The position numbers and the translations under genes were made by a program. Below the pieces are notes generated by a model that saw only the letters and a list, made by a program, of their open reading frames with translations, ran no database searches and had not been told where the DNA came from. From CAYLZO01 sp964387775 (GTDB lineage Bacteria > Chloroflexota > Anaerolineae > JAAYZQ01), in NCBI GenBank assembly GCA_964387775.1, contig CAYLZO010000072.1, positions 1-20,922 of the forward strand: 20,922 bases of DNA. Reading direction: 5' to 3'. Shown here one piece after another: positions 14,972 through 20,922 of the stretch (positions are counted from its first letter, which is position 1; the number at the start of each line of letters is the position of its first letter).

Positions 14972-15745
14972 CTACTTCGGTTTCTTGCTTTCTACTCCTT
15001 CGTCGGCCAAGACCTCGGCCAACTCTCGCTCTGCTTTCAGCCGAGGGATCGGTTTCATGTCCGCCAGAAGTGTTTCAATCTCGACTGTCAGATCCTGAAA
15101 CACCTCCCGGATGCTCTGCGTGGCGTCCACACGCTGGAAATGATATTCCTCGACCATTGCCTCAAACTGGGCCAGAAGCCGGGTCTGATACTCGACGAAA
15201 GCGTCGTAATAGTCCCGATTCGGCAAAAAGTCCATGCCCGATTCCCAATAGTCAAAGCCCCGGGCGTTCAGCACACGGGGAATGAGGTGAGGCAAGTCGG
15301 CGTGCAGGTAGAACACGGCGTCGGGGACCAGGGCAAAACCAAAGACGTCGCGGATCCAATGGGGATCCATGCCCCGCACCATCGCCCGGGCGATGATCGA
15401 ATAGATGTAACGATCCGTGAGCACCACAAAGCCCGCCCGCAGCGCCGGGATAATGATCTTTTCCAGACGGTCCACCATGTCGGTGGCGTAAAAGAGATTG
15501 GCCGTCAGGAGGCCGAGGGTGTGGCCGCGCATCGCCTCCTTGATGCCCTTGCCGGCCAGGTCGGAGCGCTTCAAGCCGGTGGACTGCACGGCGTACCCCT
15601 TGCTCTCGATCCACTCCCGCAAAAGGGCGATCTGGGTGGACCGCCCGACGCCGTCGGTCCCTTCCAGCACGATCAGGCGGCCGGGCAGCGGTTTTTTGCG
15701 GTCGAATCCGGCCAGTCCATCCCCGTAAAAGGCGATTTCGGTCAT
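14972..15745 (-). CDS. Thymidylate-kinase-like protein with altered Walker A (second of a tandem pair)
   Basis: A 257-residue member of the thymidylate kinase fold. The P-loop reads EGTDGVGRSTQ (residues 28-38), with Arg35 where the family has Lys. The DRY motif is present in VVLTDRYIYS (107-116). Canonical dTMP kinases have about 205-215 residues; this one has a ~20-residue N-terminal extension (MTEIAFYGDGLAGFDRKKPL) and a longer charged C-terminus. Its ATG overlaps the stop of the preceding paralogue in ATGA, so the two are translationally coupled. The Lys-to-Arg change may lower or abolish phosphoryl transfer, or mark a different nucleotide. It may work as a regulatory or structural partner of its neighbour; that is inference. 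Neither gene is a safe candidate for the housekeeping tmk. Confidence 0.82.
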   Translation of the reverse strand: MTEIAFYGDGLAGFDRKKPLPGRLIVLEGTDGVGRSTQIALLREWIESKGYAVQSTGLKRSDLAGKGIKEAMRGHTLGLLTANLFYATDMVDRLEKIIIPALRAGFVVLTDRYIYSIIARAMVRGMDPHWIRDVFGFALVPDAVFYLHADLPHLIPRVLNARGFDYWESGMDFLPNRDYYDAFVEYQTRLLAQFEAMVEEYHFQRVDATQSIREVFQDLTVEIETLLADMKPIPRLKAERELAEVLADEGVESKKPK

Positions 15746-16503
15746 GGCCCGCTCCTTTCGGGCAGAACCTCTTCCAGGTAGCGCCCGTACACGTTTTCGG
15801 CGGCCAGTACCTCGCGCCAGGCACTCGGCTCCGCCCGCAGCGCCCCGGCCAGGAGGGGCGTAATGGTCTCCCGCACAATCTCCTGCTGCTCGATCAAGGG
15901 CAAGGTGGCATCGATCACGGTCAGGTCAAACTCGTCCACCATCTTGTCGTACTCGTCCAGGATACGCCCCTGAAAGAGGGCAAAGCTCTCGTAGGGATCG
16001 TCGCTCAGGCCGATGTCCATGCCCGCCTCGTAGTACTTGAGCTGCGGCCGCCCCCCCAGGATGCGCCGCAGCGACTCTTCCAGGGGCACCCGGAAATAAA
16101 AGGCCACCGTGGGCTTGACGGCCAAGGCATAGACCTTGCGCACCCAGTCGGGCGAGACTTTGCGGGCCACGTCCCGTCCAAAGGCCGTGTAGATGTAGCG
16201 ATCGGCCAGAACGATGGCCCCGGCCTTGAGGGCGGGCAGGATCCGCCGCTCCAGCCGGTCGGCAAAGTCGGCGGCGTGGATGAGGCTAAACGAGGCCGGC
16301 GACAGCATGTGCTTCTTTTTGCCCTTTTTCGTCGTCGCCTTGACCAGTCGCGACGAGTTCCACTCGGTAAAGGCGACGCAGTAACCCTGGCCGATGAGCC
16401 ACTTGCTCAACAGATCCAATTGGGTGCTCTTGCCCGAGCCGTCTATCCCCTCGACAATAAACAGCTTGCCGGGCAGGGCCCGGCCGTCTGGAAGTTGTGC
16501 CAT
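15742..16503 (-). CDS. Thymidylate-kinase-like protein (first of a tandem pair)
   Basis: Start ATG 16503 (253 residues) has GGGAGGAG eight bases upstream; an in-frame ATG at 16662 would read through a repeat and is rejected. The P-loop VEGIDGSGKSTQLD (17-30) is canonical, with Lys25, and the DRY motif is in IVLADRYIYT (97-106). The region normally holding the dTMP-binding and lid residues carries a lysine-rich stretch (VKATTKKGKKKHMLSP, 54-69). Length exceeds ordinary dTMP kinase by about 40 residues. A dNMP kinase activity is the obvious hypothesis, producing dTDP from dTMP. The sequence differs enough from standard Tmk that the substrate could be another (deoxy)nucleotide or a phosphate donor such as polyphosphate. 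It is coupled to a degenerate paralogue downstream. Confidence 0.85.
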   Translation of the reverse strand: MAQLPDGRALPGKLFIVEGIDGSGKSTQLDLLSKWLIGQGYCVAFTEWNSSRLVKATTKKGKKKHMLSPASFSLIHAADFADRLERRILPALKAGAIVLADRYIYTAFGRDVARKVSPDWVRKVYALAVKPTVAFYFRVPLEESLRRILGGRPQLKYYEAGMDIGLSDDPYESFALFQGRILDEYDKMVDEFDLTVIDATLPLIEQQEIVRETITPLLAGALRAEPSAWREVLAAENVYGRYLEEVLPERSGP

Positions 16504-16587
16504 AAGCTGACTCCTCCCTTGTGTTTTGACGCCATCTCGAACCGGCGAATTTCTGGAGCTAATACTACTACCGCACTTCTGCCTCAC

Positions 16588-16737
16588 TGTCATTCTGAGC
16601 AACCGAAGGGAGCAAAGCCCGTCCTGAGCCGGGTCGAAGGAAGCCAGGTCGAAGGAAAGCAATCTCCGGCTGTGCCCAGGTGATTGTTTCTTGCATAATG
16701 AGCGGCGGGCAACCGCCGTGGGCTACTCAGAATGACA
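16588..16737. repeat. MITE-like element with 12-bp terminal inverted repeats
   Basis: TGTCATTCTGAG (16588-16599) and CTCAGAATGACA (16726-16737) are perfect terminal inverted repeats bounding 150 bases. Inside are CCTGAGCCGGGTCGAAGGA (16623-16641), an 11-bp direct repeat GGTCGAAGGAA (16632-16642 and 16647-16657), and a hairpin CGGCGG-GCAA-CCGCCG (16703-16718) with a GNRA-type loop. It has no coding capacity. Confidence 0.7.
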
Positions 16738-16748
16738 AGTACGGTTGA

Positions 16749-16783
16749 AGTACTAAGGAGTTGTCCAAAAACAACTTTGTACT
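16749..16783. repeat. Nested hairpin
   Basis: AGTTGT (16759-16764) pairs with ACAACT (16771-16776) over the loop CCAAAA. An outer AGTAC (16749-16753) pairs with GTACT (16779-16783). Confidence 0.45.
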
Positions 16784-16793
16784 CTTGCAACTA

Positions 16794-16835
16794 GCCTGAA
16801 ATCATCCTTCGACGGAGCTCAGGATGATTTCAGGC
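16794..16835. repeat. Long-arm inverted repeat with TCCTTCGAC...GCTCAGGA core
   Basis: Fifteen-base arms GCCTGAAATCATCCT (16794-16808) and AGGATGATTTCAGGC (16821-16835) pair perfectly over a 12-base loop. The centre is TCCTTCGACGGAGCTCAGGA. On the minus strand a CTAGTTGCAAG stretch follows, without a good T-run. Confidence 0.8.
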
Positions 16836-16854
16836 GGTTTCTACTTCAGAGACC

Positions 16855-16911
16855 GCAAAAGTCTTCCTTCGACATGGCGGCCCGGAGGCCGCACATCAGG
16901 ATGACTTTTGC
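16855..16911. repeat. Second long-arm inverted repeat with related core
   Basis: Arms GCAAAAGTCTTCCT (16855-16868) and AGGATGACTTTTGC (16898-16911) pair with a single mismatch. Between them is TTCGAC followed by a second hairpin GCGGCC-CGGA-GGCCGC (16877-16892). The arm sequence differs from that of the preceding element apart from the core TCCT/AGGA. Confidence 0.75.
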
Positions 16912-17007
16912 CGGCTTTGCATGTGCAAAGTTAATGATGGACAAGCCCTAACGCAAAGCCCTCTCGCGAAGGACTATAGCACAAATCGCGGCGAGCGACA
17001 ACCGGTG

Positions 17008-17896
17008 TTACAAGCCAACGACAGGCGCTTCCATGCCGGCCGTGCGATAGGCGCAGGCTATGTGCGGGGTGTTGTGGTACCAGCCAGGCCGGCCATCGGG
17101 CGAGAGGAGGATCACGCCGCCCAGGCCGTTCACCTTGTCAGCCAACACGCCGATGGCCAATTGTGCCGCAGCCATAGGATCGCCCGTTTCGTGCAGAGAT
17201 TGCAGCGCCAGCCGGGCCAGGATGACCTTGGCGATGGCCTCGCCCCAGCCGGTGCACGACGCCGCGCCGAACTCGTCGTCGGCGTAAAAGCCGCAGCCGA
17301 CCATAGGCACGTCGCCCACCCGGCCGGGCAGTTTGTTGGGCGTGCCCCCGGTGGAGGTGCCGGCGGCGAGATGCCCGGCCTCGTCCAGGGCCACGCAGCC
17401 CACCGTATCCCTGGCTGGCTGGCGGGCGAACGACTCGCGTGCCGAGTAGGTGCGGTCGTAGAGCAGCTTCTGCCAGCGCTCGAACTCGCGGGGCACGGCC
17501 AGGTCGGTCAGGTCGCAGGCCGGAAAGCCCATCTTCTGAGCGAAGCGTTGGGCGCCCTGGGCGATGAGCAGCACGTGCTCACTCTCTTCCATGACGGCCC
17601 GCGCCAGGCGGATGGGGTTGCGGATAAACTGCACGCCGGCGACCGCGCCCACGGCCAGCTCGCCGCCGTCCATAAACCCGGCGTCCAGCTCGACCTGTCC
17701 CTCGGCGGTAAGAAACGAGCNNNNNNNNNNCCTCCATGATGACGATGGCCGCCTCGACGGCGTCCCGCGCGGAGCCGCCCCCGGCCAGCACGGCCCAGCC
17801 GGCCTCGACGGCCCGGCGGACGCCCTGGCGATGGGCCTCCTGCTGCGCCTCGGGGATGTCCCACGCCCCGCCGTGGACGATGATCGATGGCTGCAT
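17008..17896 (-). CDS. iaaA: Isoaspartyl peptidase / type III L-asparaginase (Ntn hydrolase), with assembly gap
   Basis: The enzyme self-cleaves before a Thr that becomes the nucleophile, then hydrolyses isoaspartyl dipeptides and L-asparagine. N-terminal part MQPSIIVHGGAW (ATG 17896, AAGGAGG upstream) reads to IVIME, then ten N bases interrupt. The rest resumes in a different frame with SFLTAEGQVELDAGFMDGG. Family comparison (DDPxFNAGxG is missing) implies about 27 real bases in the gap, which restores the frame and gives ~301 residues. The cleavage site and catalytic Thr (about residue 170) are in RDTVGCVALD, followed by GTSTGGTPNKLPGRVGDVPMVGCGFYAD, the substrate-binding loop. It ends the carboxylase gene cluster, 42 bases after the biotin carrier gene; the functional link is unclear. 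Confidence 0.92.
17721..17730. other. Assembly gap (10 N)
   Basis: Ten undetermined bases lie inside the isoaspartyl peptidase gene. The conserved motif lost there implies a true gap near 27 bases, so the printed coordinates to the right are probably about 17 bases short. Confidence 0.95.
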
Positions 17897-17938
17897 TGTG
17901 CGCCTCCTTGAGAGAAATAAGCCTTGCGAAGGGTAGGC

Positions 17939-18436
17939 TCAAGGGACAATCGTGACCAGCGCCTCCCCCTGCCCCACGTCCCGGTCTGCCGGCCCGTGGA
18001 CCGCCTCCACCACGCCGGCCCGGGGCGCCTTGATCTCCATCTGCATCTTCATCGATTCGACGACGGCCACCACCTGCCCCGCCTCGACCCGGTCACCGGC
18101 GGCCACCGGCAGCGCCAGCAGCCGCCCGGCCAGCGGCGCGCGGATGGCCAGGCACTCGGCGCCGCCCGCGCACTCGACCCGGCGGGCGCCCAGGTCCGGC
18201 CGCCGGAGCTCGACCTCGACCGGGTAGACCTGGCCCTGGACCTCGACGCGATAGTGCTCCTGGCCCTCCTCGACGAACAGGACGTAGCCCTCGTCGTCCA
18301 GGGCCAGCGAATAGACCGGCAGCCCGCCCACCTGCTCCAGATCGACGTAGAGGGGCCGGCCGTTCACCCGCACCAGCCGGTCGTGGTCCACCTCGATCTC
18401 GAACGACCGGCCCGCGACGGTCACGTTGTACTTCAC
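17939..18436 (-). CDS. Biotin carboxyl carrier protein of an acyl-CoA carboxylase
   Basis: A 165-residue carrier starting with GTG at 18436, which overlaps the stop of the upstream small gene as GTGA. The N-terminal ~85 residues are a beta-rich domain (MKYNVTVAGRSFEIEVDHDRLVRVNGRPLYVDLEQV) of the kind found in acyl-CoA carboxylase carrier or alpha subunits. The last ~70 residues are a biotinyl domain with ESMKMQMEIKAP; Lys130 is the biotinylation site. The carrier moves carboxybiotin between a biotin carboxylase and the carboxyltransferase. The carboxyltransferase is encoded two genes upstream, but no biotin carboxylase gene is in the window, so that subunit must come from elsewhere. In the usual AccB fold the N-terminal part is a flexible linker; here it is a folded domain, closer to methylmalonyl/propionyl-type carriers. 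Confidence 0.93.
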   Translation of the reverse strand: MKYNVTVAGRSFEIEVDHDRLVRVNGRPLYVDLEQVGGLPVYSLALDDEGYVLFVEEGQEHYRVEVQGQVYPVEVELRRPDLGARRVECAGGAECLAIRAPLAGRLLALPVAAGDRVEAGQVVAVVESMKMQMEIKAPRAGVVEAVHGPADRDVGQGEALVTIVP

Positions 18437-18651
18437 GCTCTGCCTCTAAGCTGTTCCAGCCGGGCGATGGTCTGCCAATTCGCCCCGCTGCCCGCCCCTT
18501 GACGGCCATCCCTCCGTCCTTCCACGTAGCGCCGATACTCGACCAACGTCGCCGCCAGCGCCGCCGCCAGCAACTCCCCCTCCCCGGCGGCCTTCTGCTC
18601 CCTTTCCTCCACGTCAACCGGAACATCCACCAACAAATCCAAATCGATCAT
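18433..18651 (-). CDS. 72-residue protein in the acyl-CoA carboxylase operon
   Basis: ATG at 18651, preceded by GTGAGAGAG, lies 47 bases after the carboxyltransferase stop, and the stop overlaps the carrier gene by 4 bases. This makes it a firmly embedded operon member. The sequence starts MIDLDLLVDVPVDVEEREQKAAGEGELLAAALAATLVEYRRYVEG, an amphipathic Ala/Leu helix, and ends ANWQTIARLEQLRGRA. There is no membrane segment, unlike the gamma subunits of sodium-pumping decarboxylases. Small epsilon or accessory subunits occur in the same place in some acyl-CoA carboxylases, with no strong sequence conservation. An assembly subunit is therefore plausible but unproven. Confidence 0.65.
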   Translation of the reverse strand: MIDLDLLVDVPVDVEEREQKAAGEGELLAAALAATLVEYRRYVEGRRDGRQGAGSGANWQTIARLEQLRGRA

Positions 18652-18698
18652 AAAACTCTCTCACCCCAATTCGTCATTGCACCTTGCACCTCGTGCAT

Positions 18699-20225
18699 TC
18701 ACAACGGAATATTGCCGTGTTTCTTCATCGGCAGCGAGGCCCGCTTGCCGCGCAACACCTTCAGCGCCGCGATGAGCCGGGGGCGCGTCTCGCGCGGGGC
18801 GATGACCGCGTCGAGGTAGCCCTGGGATGCCGCCACGTAGGGATTGGCGAAACGCTGGCGGTAGTCGGCGAGCAGCTCGTTGCGCAGGCTCTTCGGGTCC
18901 TCGGCGGCGGCCAGCGCCTTGCGATGGACGACGTTCACCGCGCCCTCCGGCCCCATGACCGCGATCTCGGCGCCGGGCCAGGCCAGGTTGGCGTCGCCGC
19001 GCAGGTGCTTGGAACTCATGACGATGTAGGCCCCGCCGTAGGCCTTGCGCGTGACCACCGCCAGCTTGGGCACCGTCGCCTCGGCGTAGGCGAAAATCAT
19101 CTTGGCCCCGTGGCGGATGATGCCGCCGTGCTCCTGGCCCACGCCGGGCAGAAAGCCGGGCGTGTCGGTCAGCGTCACCAGGGGCACGTTGAAACAGTCG
19201 CAGAAGCGGATAAAGCGCGCGCCCTTGTCGCTGGCGTCGATGTCGAGCACGCCGGCCAGCGCCTCGGGCTGTTGGGCGACGAGGCCCACCGCCTGGCCGC
19301 CCAGCCGGGCAAAGCCCACCAGCAAGTTCGGCGCAAAGCCGGCCTGCACCTCCAGAAACTCGCCGTCGTCCACCACGGCGCCGATGACGCGGCGCATGTC
19401 GTAGGGCCGGTCGGGGGCCTCGGGCACCAGTTCGTCGAGCTCGGGCGCCAGCCGGTCGGCCGGATCGGAGGCTTCGTGCCAGGGCGGATCGTCGGCGTTG
19501 TTGCCCGGCAGGTAGCCCAGCAGCCGCCGCACCCCGGCCAGCGTCGCCTCCTCGTCGTCGTGAACAAAATGGGCCACGCCGCTCTTGCCGCCGTGGACAC
19601 CGGCGCCGCCCAGCTCGTCAAAGCTGACCGCCTCGCGGGTCACGGCCTTGACCACGTCCGGCCCGGTGATGAACATGTGGCTGGTGCCCTGGGTCATAAA
19701 TACAAAATCGGTGATGGCCGGGCTATAGACGGCGCCCCCGGCGCACGGCCCCAGGATGACCGAAATCTGGGGGATGACGCCCGAGGCGATGGTGTTGCGG
19801 TAGAAAATCTCGCCGTAGGCGGCCAGGGCCTCCACACCCTCCTGGATGCGCGCCCCGCCCGAGTCGTTCAGGCCGATGAGGGGCGCACCGTTGGCCAGGG
19901 CCAGGTCCATCACCTTGCAGACCTTGTGCCCGTGGGCCGCGCCCACCGAGCCGCCCACCACGGTGAAATCCTGGGCAAAGACGTAGGCCGGCCGGCCGTC
20001 GATCTCGCCCCAGCCGGTGACGACGCTGTCGCCCGGGGCGTCGTCCTCGCGCTCGCGCACAAAGGCGTCGATCTCCTGGAAGGTCCCGGGGTCAAGCAGG
20101 ATTTCCAGCCGCTCGCGGGCCGTGTACTTGCCCCTGGCGTGCTGCCGCTCGACGCGGGCCGGCCCGCCGCCCGCCCGAGCCCGGGCCTCCATCTCGCGCA
20201 GGCGCTCAATCGCTGCTCTGCTCAT
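18699..20225 (-). CDS. Acyl-CoA (propionyl/methylmalonyl-type) carboxyltransferase subunit
   Basis: The 508-residue product is a crotonase-fold carboxyltransferase of the PccB/MmdA/AccD family, which moves CO2 between biotin and an acyl-CoA. ATG 20225 is used (GGAG seven bases upstream, family-like start); ATG 20246 seven codons earlier is possible. Motifs in order: ARGKYTARERLEILLDPGTFQE, GGSVGAAHGHKVCKVMDLA, GLNDSGGARIQEGVEAL and LGPCAGGAVYSPAITDFVFM (oxyanion loops). HGGKSGVAHFV, TDTPGFLPGVGQEHGGIIRHGAKM and RKAYGGAYIVMSSKHLRGD follow. The exact acyl substrate (propionyl, acetyl, methylmalonyl) is not decidable by eye. It overlaps the KAS III-like gene upstream by 20 bases and is followed by the small protein, then biotin carrier. 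Confidence 0.94.
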   Translation of the reverse strand: MSRAAIERLREMEARARAGGGPARVERQHARGKYTARERLEILLDPGTFQEIDAFVREREDDAPGDSVVTGWGEIDGRPAYVFAQDFTVVGGSVGAAHGHKVCKVMDLALANGAPLIGLNDSGGARIQEGVEALAAYGEIFYRNTIASGVIPQISVILGPCAGGAVYSPAITDFVFMTQGTSHMFITGPDVVKAVTREAVSFDELGGAGVHGGKSGVAHFVHDDEEATLAGVRRLLGYLPGNNADDPPWHEASDPADRLAPELDELVPEAPDRPYDMRRVIGAVVDDGEFLEVQAGFAPNLLVGFARLGGQAVGLVAQQPEALAGVLDIDASDKGARFIRFCDCFNVPLVTLTDTPGFLPGVGQEHGGIIRHGAKMIFAYAEATVPKLAVVTRKAYGGAYIVMSSKHLRGDANLAWPGAEIAVMGPEGAVNVVHRKALAAAEDPKSLRNELLADYRQRFANPYVAASQGYLDAVIAPRETRPRLIAALKVLRGKRASLPMKKHGNIPL

Positions 20226-20922
20226 CCTCACGCTCCGATCCCCCATCCGCTGCTCTCCGCTTTGGCACTTCCAGTTTGGGCCTCGGCTTGCGCCGCCCGT
20301 GCTCGTCGTACAGGATCTGGAACAGCCGGGCGTCGATCCGCCGCCACAGCCGCCGCCAGAAGGAGCGCACCCGGGCCCAGCGGTAGCGCCACCGCCGCCA
20401 GAAGGTCATGTGGCCGGCCGGGGCCGGGGCCGGCAGGGGCAGGCTCCAGCGGATGGCCGCCGCCGCCCAGGTCAGTCCCGCGCCGAATCCGACGCAGACG
20501 ATGAGGTCGTCGCGGCGCACCCGGCCCTGATCGATGGCCTCGCACAGGGCGATGGGGATCGAGGCCGACGAGGTGTTGCCGTAGCGCGACAGGTTGGAGA
20601 ACATCCGCTCCGGCGCCACGCCCAGCCCCCGAGCGGCCGACTGGAGGATGCGGTCGTTGGCCTGGTGGGGCACGAAAAGGGTCACGTCCTCGACCGAGAG
20701 CCCGGCCCGGTCGAGCACCTCCCGCGAGGCATCGGGCATGATCCGCGTCGCAAAACGGAACACCTGCCGCCCCTGCATCTGGAGAAAGTGTTTGCCCGCC
20801 TGGACCGTCTCGGCGCAGGCCGGGTGGGCGCTGCCGCCGGCGTGGCCGTGGTGGCGGTCAGCGTCGTCTTTTTGTTTATGGACGCGGAGACCACCGAGAG
20901 GCGAGACCGGGCGCAGGCCGGC
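20206..20922 (-). CDS. KAS III (beta-ketoacyl-ACP synthase III)-like enzyme with long C-terminal tail, 5' partial
   Basis: The frame is open through the right edge, so the N-terminal half with the nucleophilic Cys is not visible. What is seen is the C-terminal half of a FabH-type condensing enzyme. It includes LQMQGRQVFRFATRIMPDASREVLDRAGL, VTLFVPHQANDRILQSAARGLGV (catalytic His in PHQAN), SRYGNTSSASIPIAL (catalytic Asn) and the closing GFGAGLTWAAAAIRW. FabH normally ends within a residue or two of this Trp. This protein continues about 78 residues with a proline linker, then an Arg/Trp-rich helix (WRRWRYRWARVRSFWRRLWRRIDARLFQILYD) and a polar end. KAS III starts fatty-acid chains from acetyl- or branched acyl-CoA. 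It overlaps the carboxyltransferase gene. Confidence 0.9.
   Translation of the reverse strand, partial: AGLRPVSPLGGLRVHKQKDDADRHHGHAGGSAHPACAETVQAGKHFLQMQGRQVFRFATRIMPDASREVLDRAGLSVEDVTLFVPHQANDRILQSAARGLGVAPERMFSNLSRYGNTSSASIPIALCEAIDQGRVRRDDLIVCVGFGAGLTWAAAAIRWSLPLPAPAPAGHMTFWRRWRYRWARVRSFWRRLWRRIDARLFQILYDEHGRRKPRPKLEVPKRRAADGGSEREDEQSSD

Larger units (their letters stand above)
16504..17007. other. Gene-free 504-base intergenic stretch rich in inverted repeats
   Basis: No ORF here has family-like sequence or a good ribosome site. The short frames that exist translate the repeats themselves (for example LRLLRMTV-type peptides). The stretch holds an IR-flanked element at 16588-16737, a nested hairpin at 16749-16783, two long-arm hairpins at 16794-16835 and 16855-16911, and an inverted repeat CTTTGCA/TGCAAAG at 16915-16930. 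It separates the leftward kinase pair from the leftward isoaspartyl peptidase gene. Confidence 0.8.

Noticed and set aside
13369..15285. 638-residue plus-strand frame opposite dnaG and the kinase-like gene
   Set aside because: It is the reverse frame of clearly conserved DnaG; its translation has no family-like sequence.
16504..16662. N-terminal extension of the first kinase-like gene to ATG 16662
   Set aside because: It would translate the dispersed repeat; ATG 16503 has an excellent ribosome binding site and family-like start.
16590..16790. Small 66-residue minus-strand ORF in the intergenic repeats
   Set aside because: It is the translation of the repeat ends (SSPRRLPAAHYARN and similar) with no ribosome site.
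17008..17896. Frameshifted or broken isoaspartyl peptidase gene
   Set aside because: The frame change coincides exactly with the ten Ns; a gap length of about 27 bases restores one continuous conserved protein.
18684..20504. 606-residue plus-strand frame opposite the carboxyltransferase
   Set aside because: Antisense to a strongly conserved enzyme; His/Gln/Gly-rich composition typical of GC-rich shadow frames.
20779..20922. Frame error in the upstream part of the KAS III-like gene (residues around LRVHKQKDDADRHHGHA look atypical)
   Set aside because: The alternative frames are either stop-interrupted or no more family-like, and the frame is continuous into the clearly conserved part; the visible segment is too short to decide.

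Overview
The window is 20.9 kb of GC-rich bacterial chromosome from a draft or metagenome assembly (a 10-base N run at 17721-17730). Housekeeping genes dominate: a dnaG-rpoD pair, lgt, glgA, degV, a tRNA-Asn and an acyl-CoA carboxylase/KAS III cluster. I infer Chloroflexota (Anaerolineae-like). The grounds are a primary sigma factor with an extra segment of roughly 30-40 residues in region 3, dispersed TGTCATT(C/G)(T/C)GAG and TCCTTCGAC...GCTCAGGA repeats, a TTGCGTA repeat, and the gene set. No 16S gene or ribosomal protein is present to confirm it.

Layout. Positions 1-3194 (+) hold a two-gene unit of unknown function. It comprises a helix-hairpin-helix/Ig-like/coiled-coil protein cut by the left edge and a beta-rich 581-residue protein. 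At 3139-3750 (-) lies a 5'-truncated remnant of a beta-keto acid cleavage enzyme. DUF4870 membrane protein (+, 3849-4400) ends at a clear terminator. lgt (-) and a Crp/Fnr-family regulator (+) diverge from a shared AT-rich promoter region. The minus strand then carries an HTH regulator-degV unit with a near-consensus promoter, a small membrane protein, and glgA coupled to a GalT-like HIT-family gene by a 4-base overlap.

At 11202-11373 sits a complete tRNA-Asn transcription unit: perfect sigma-70 promoter, tRNA with encoded CCA, and terminator. It is followed by rpoD and dnaG (-), and then by two overlapping thymidylate-kinase paralogues (-), one with an altered Walker A lysine. The 504-base stretch 16504-17007 has no gene but is packed with inverted repeats. 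The right end is a minus-strand cluster: KAS III-like gene (cut by the right edge), carboxyltransferase, a 72-residue protein, biotin carrier protein and isoaspartyl peptidase.

How the genes fit together: DnaG and the primary sigma factor are the usual replication/transcription pair. GlgA and the HIT enzyme suggest storage polysaccharide and sugar-nucleotide turnover. The carboxylase subunits with KAS III suggest acyl-CoA carboxylation feeding fatty-acid or branched-chain metabolism. The points most worth following up are the tandem kinase pair, the extended KAS III tail with the small carboxylase-linked protein, the unknown pair at the left edge, and the repeat cluster at 16588-16911.
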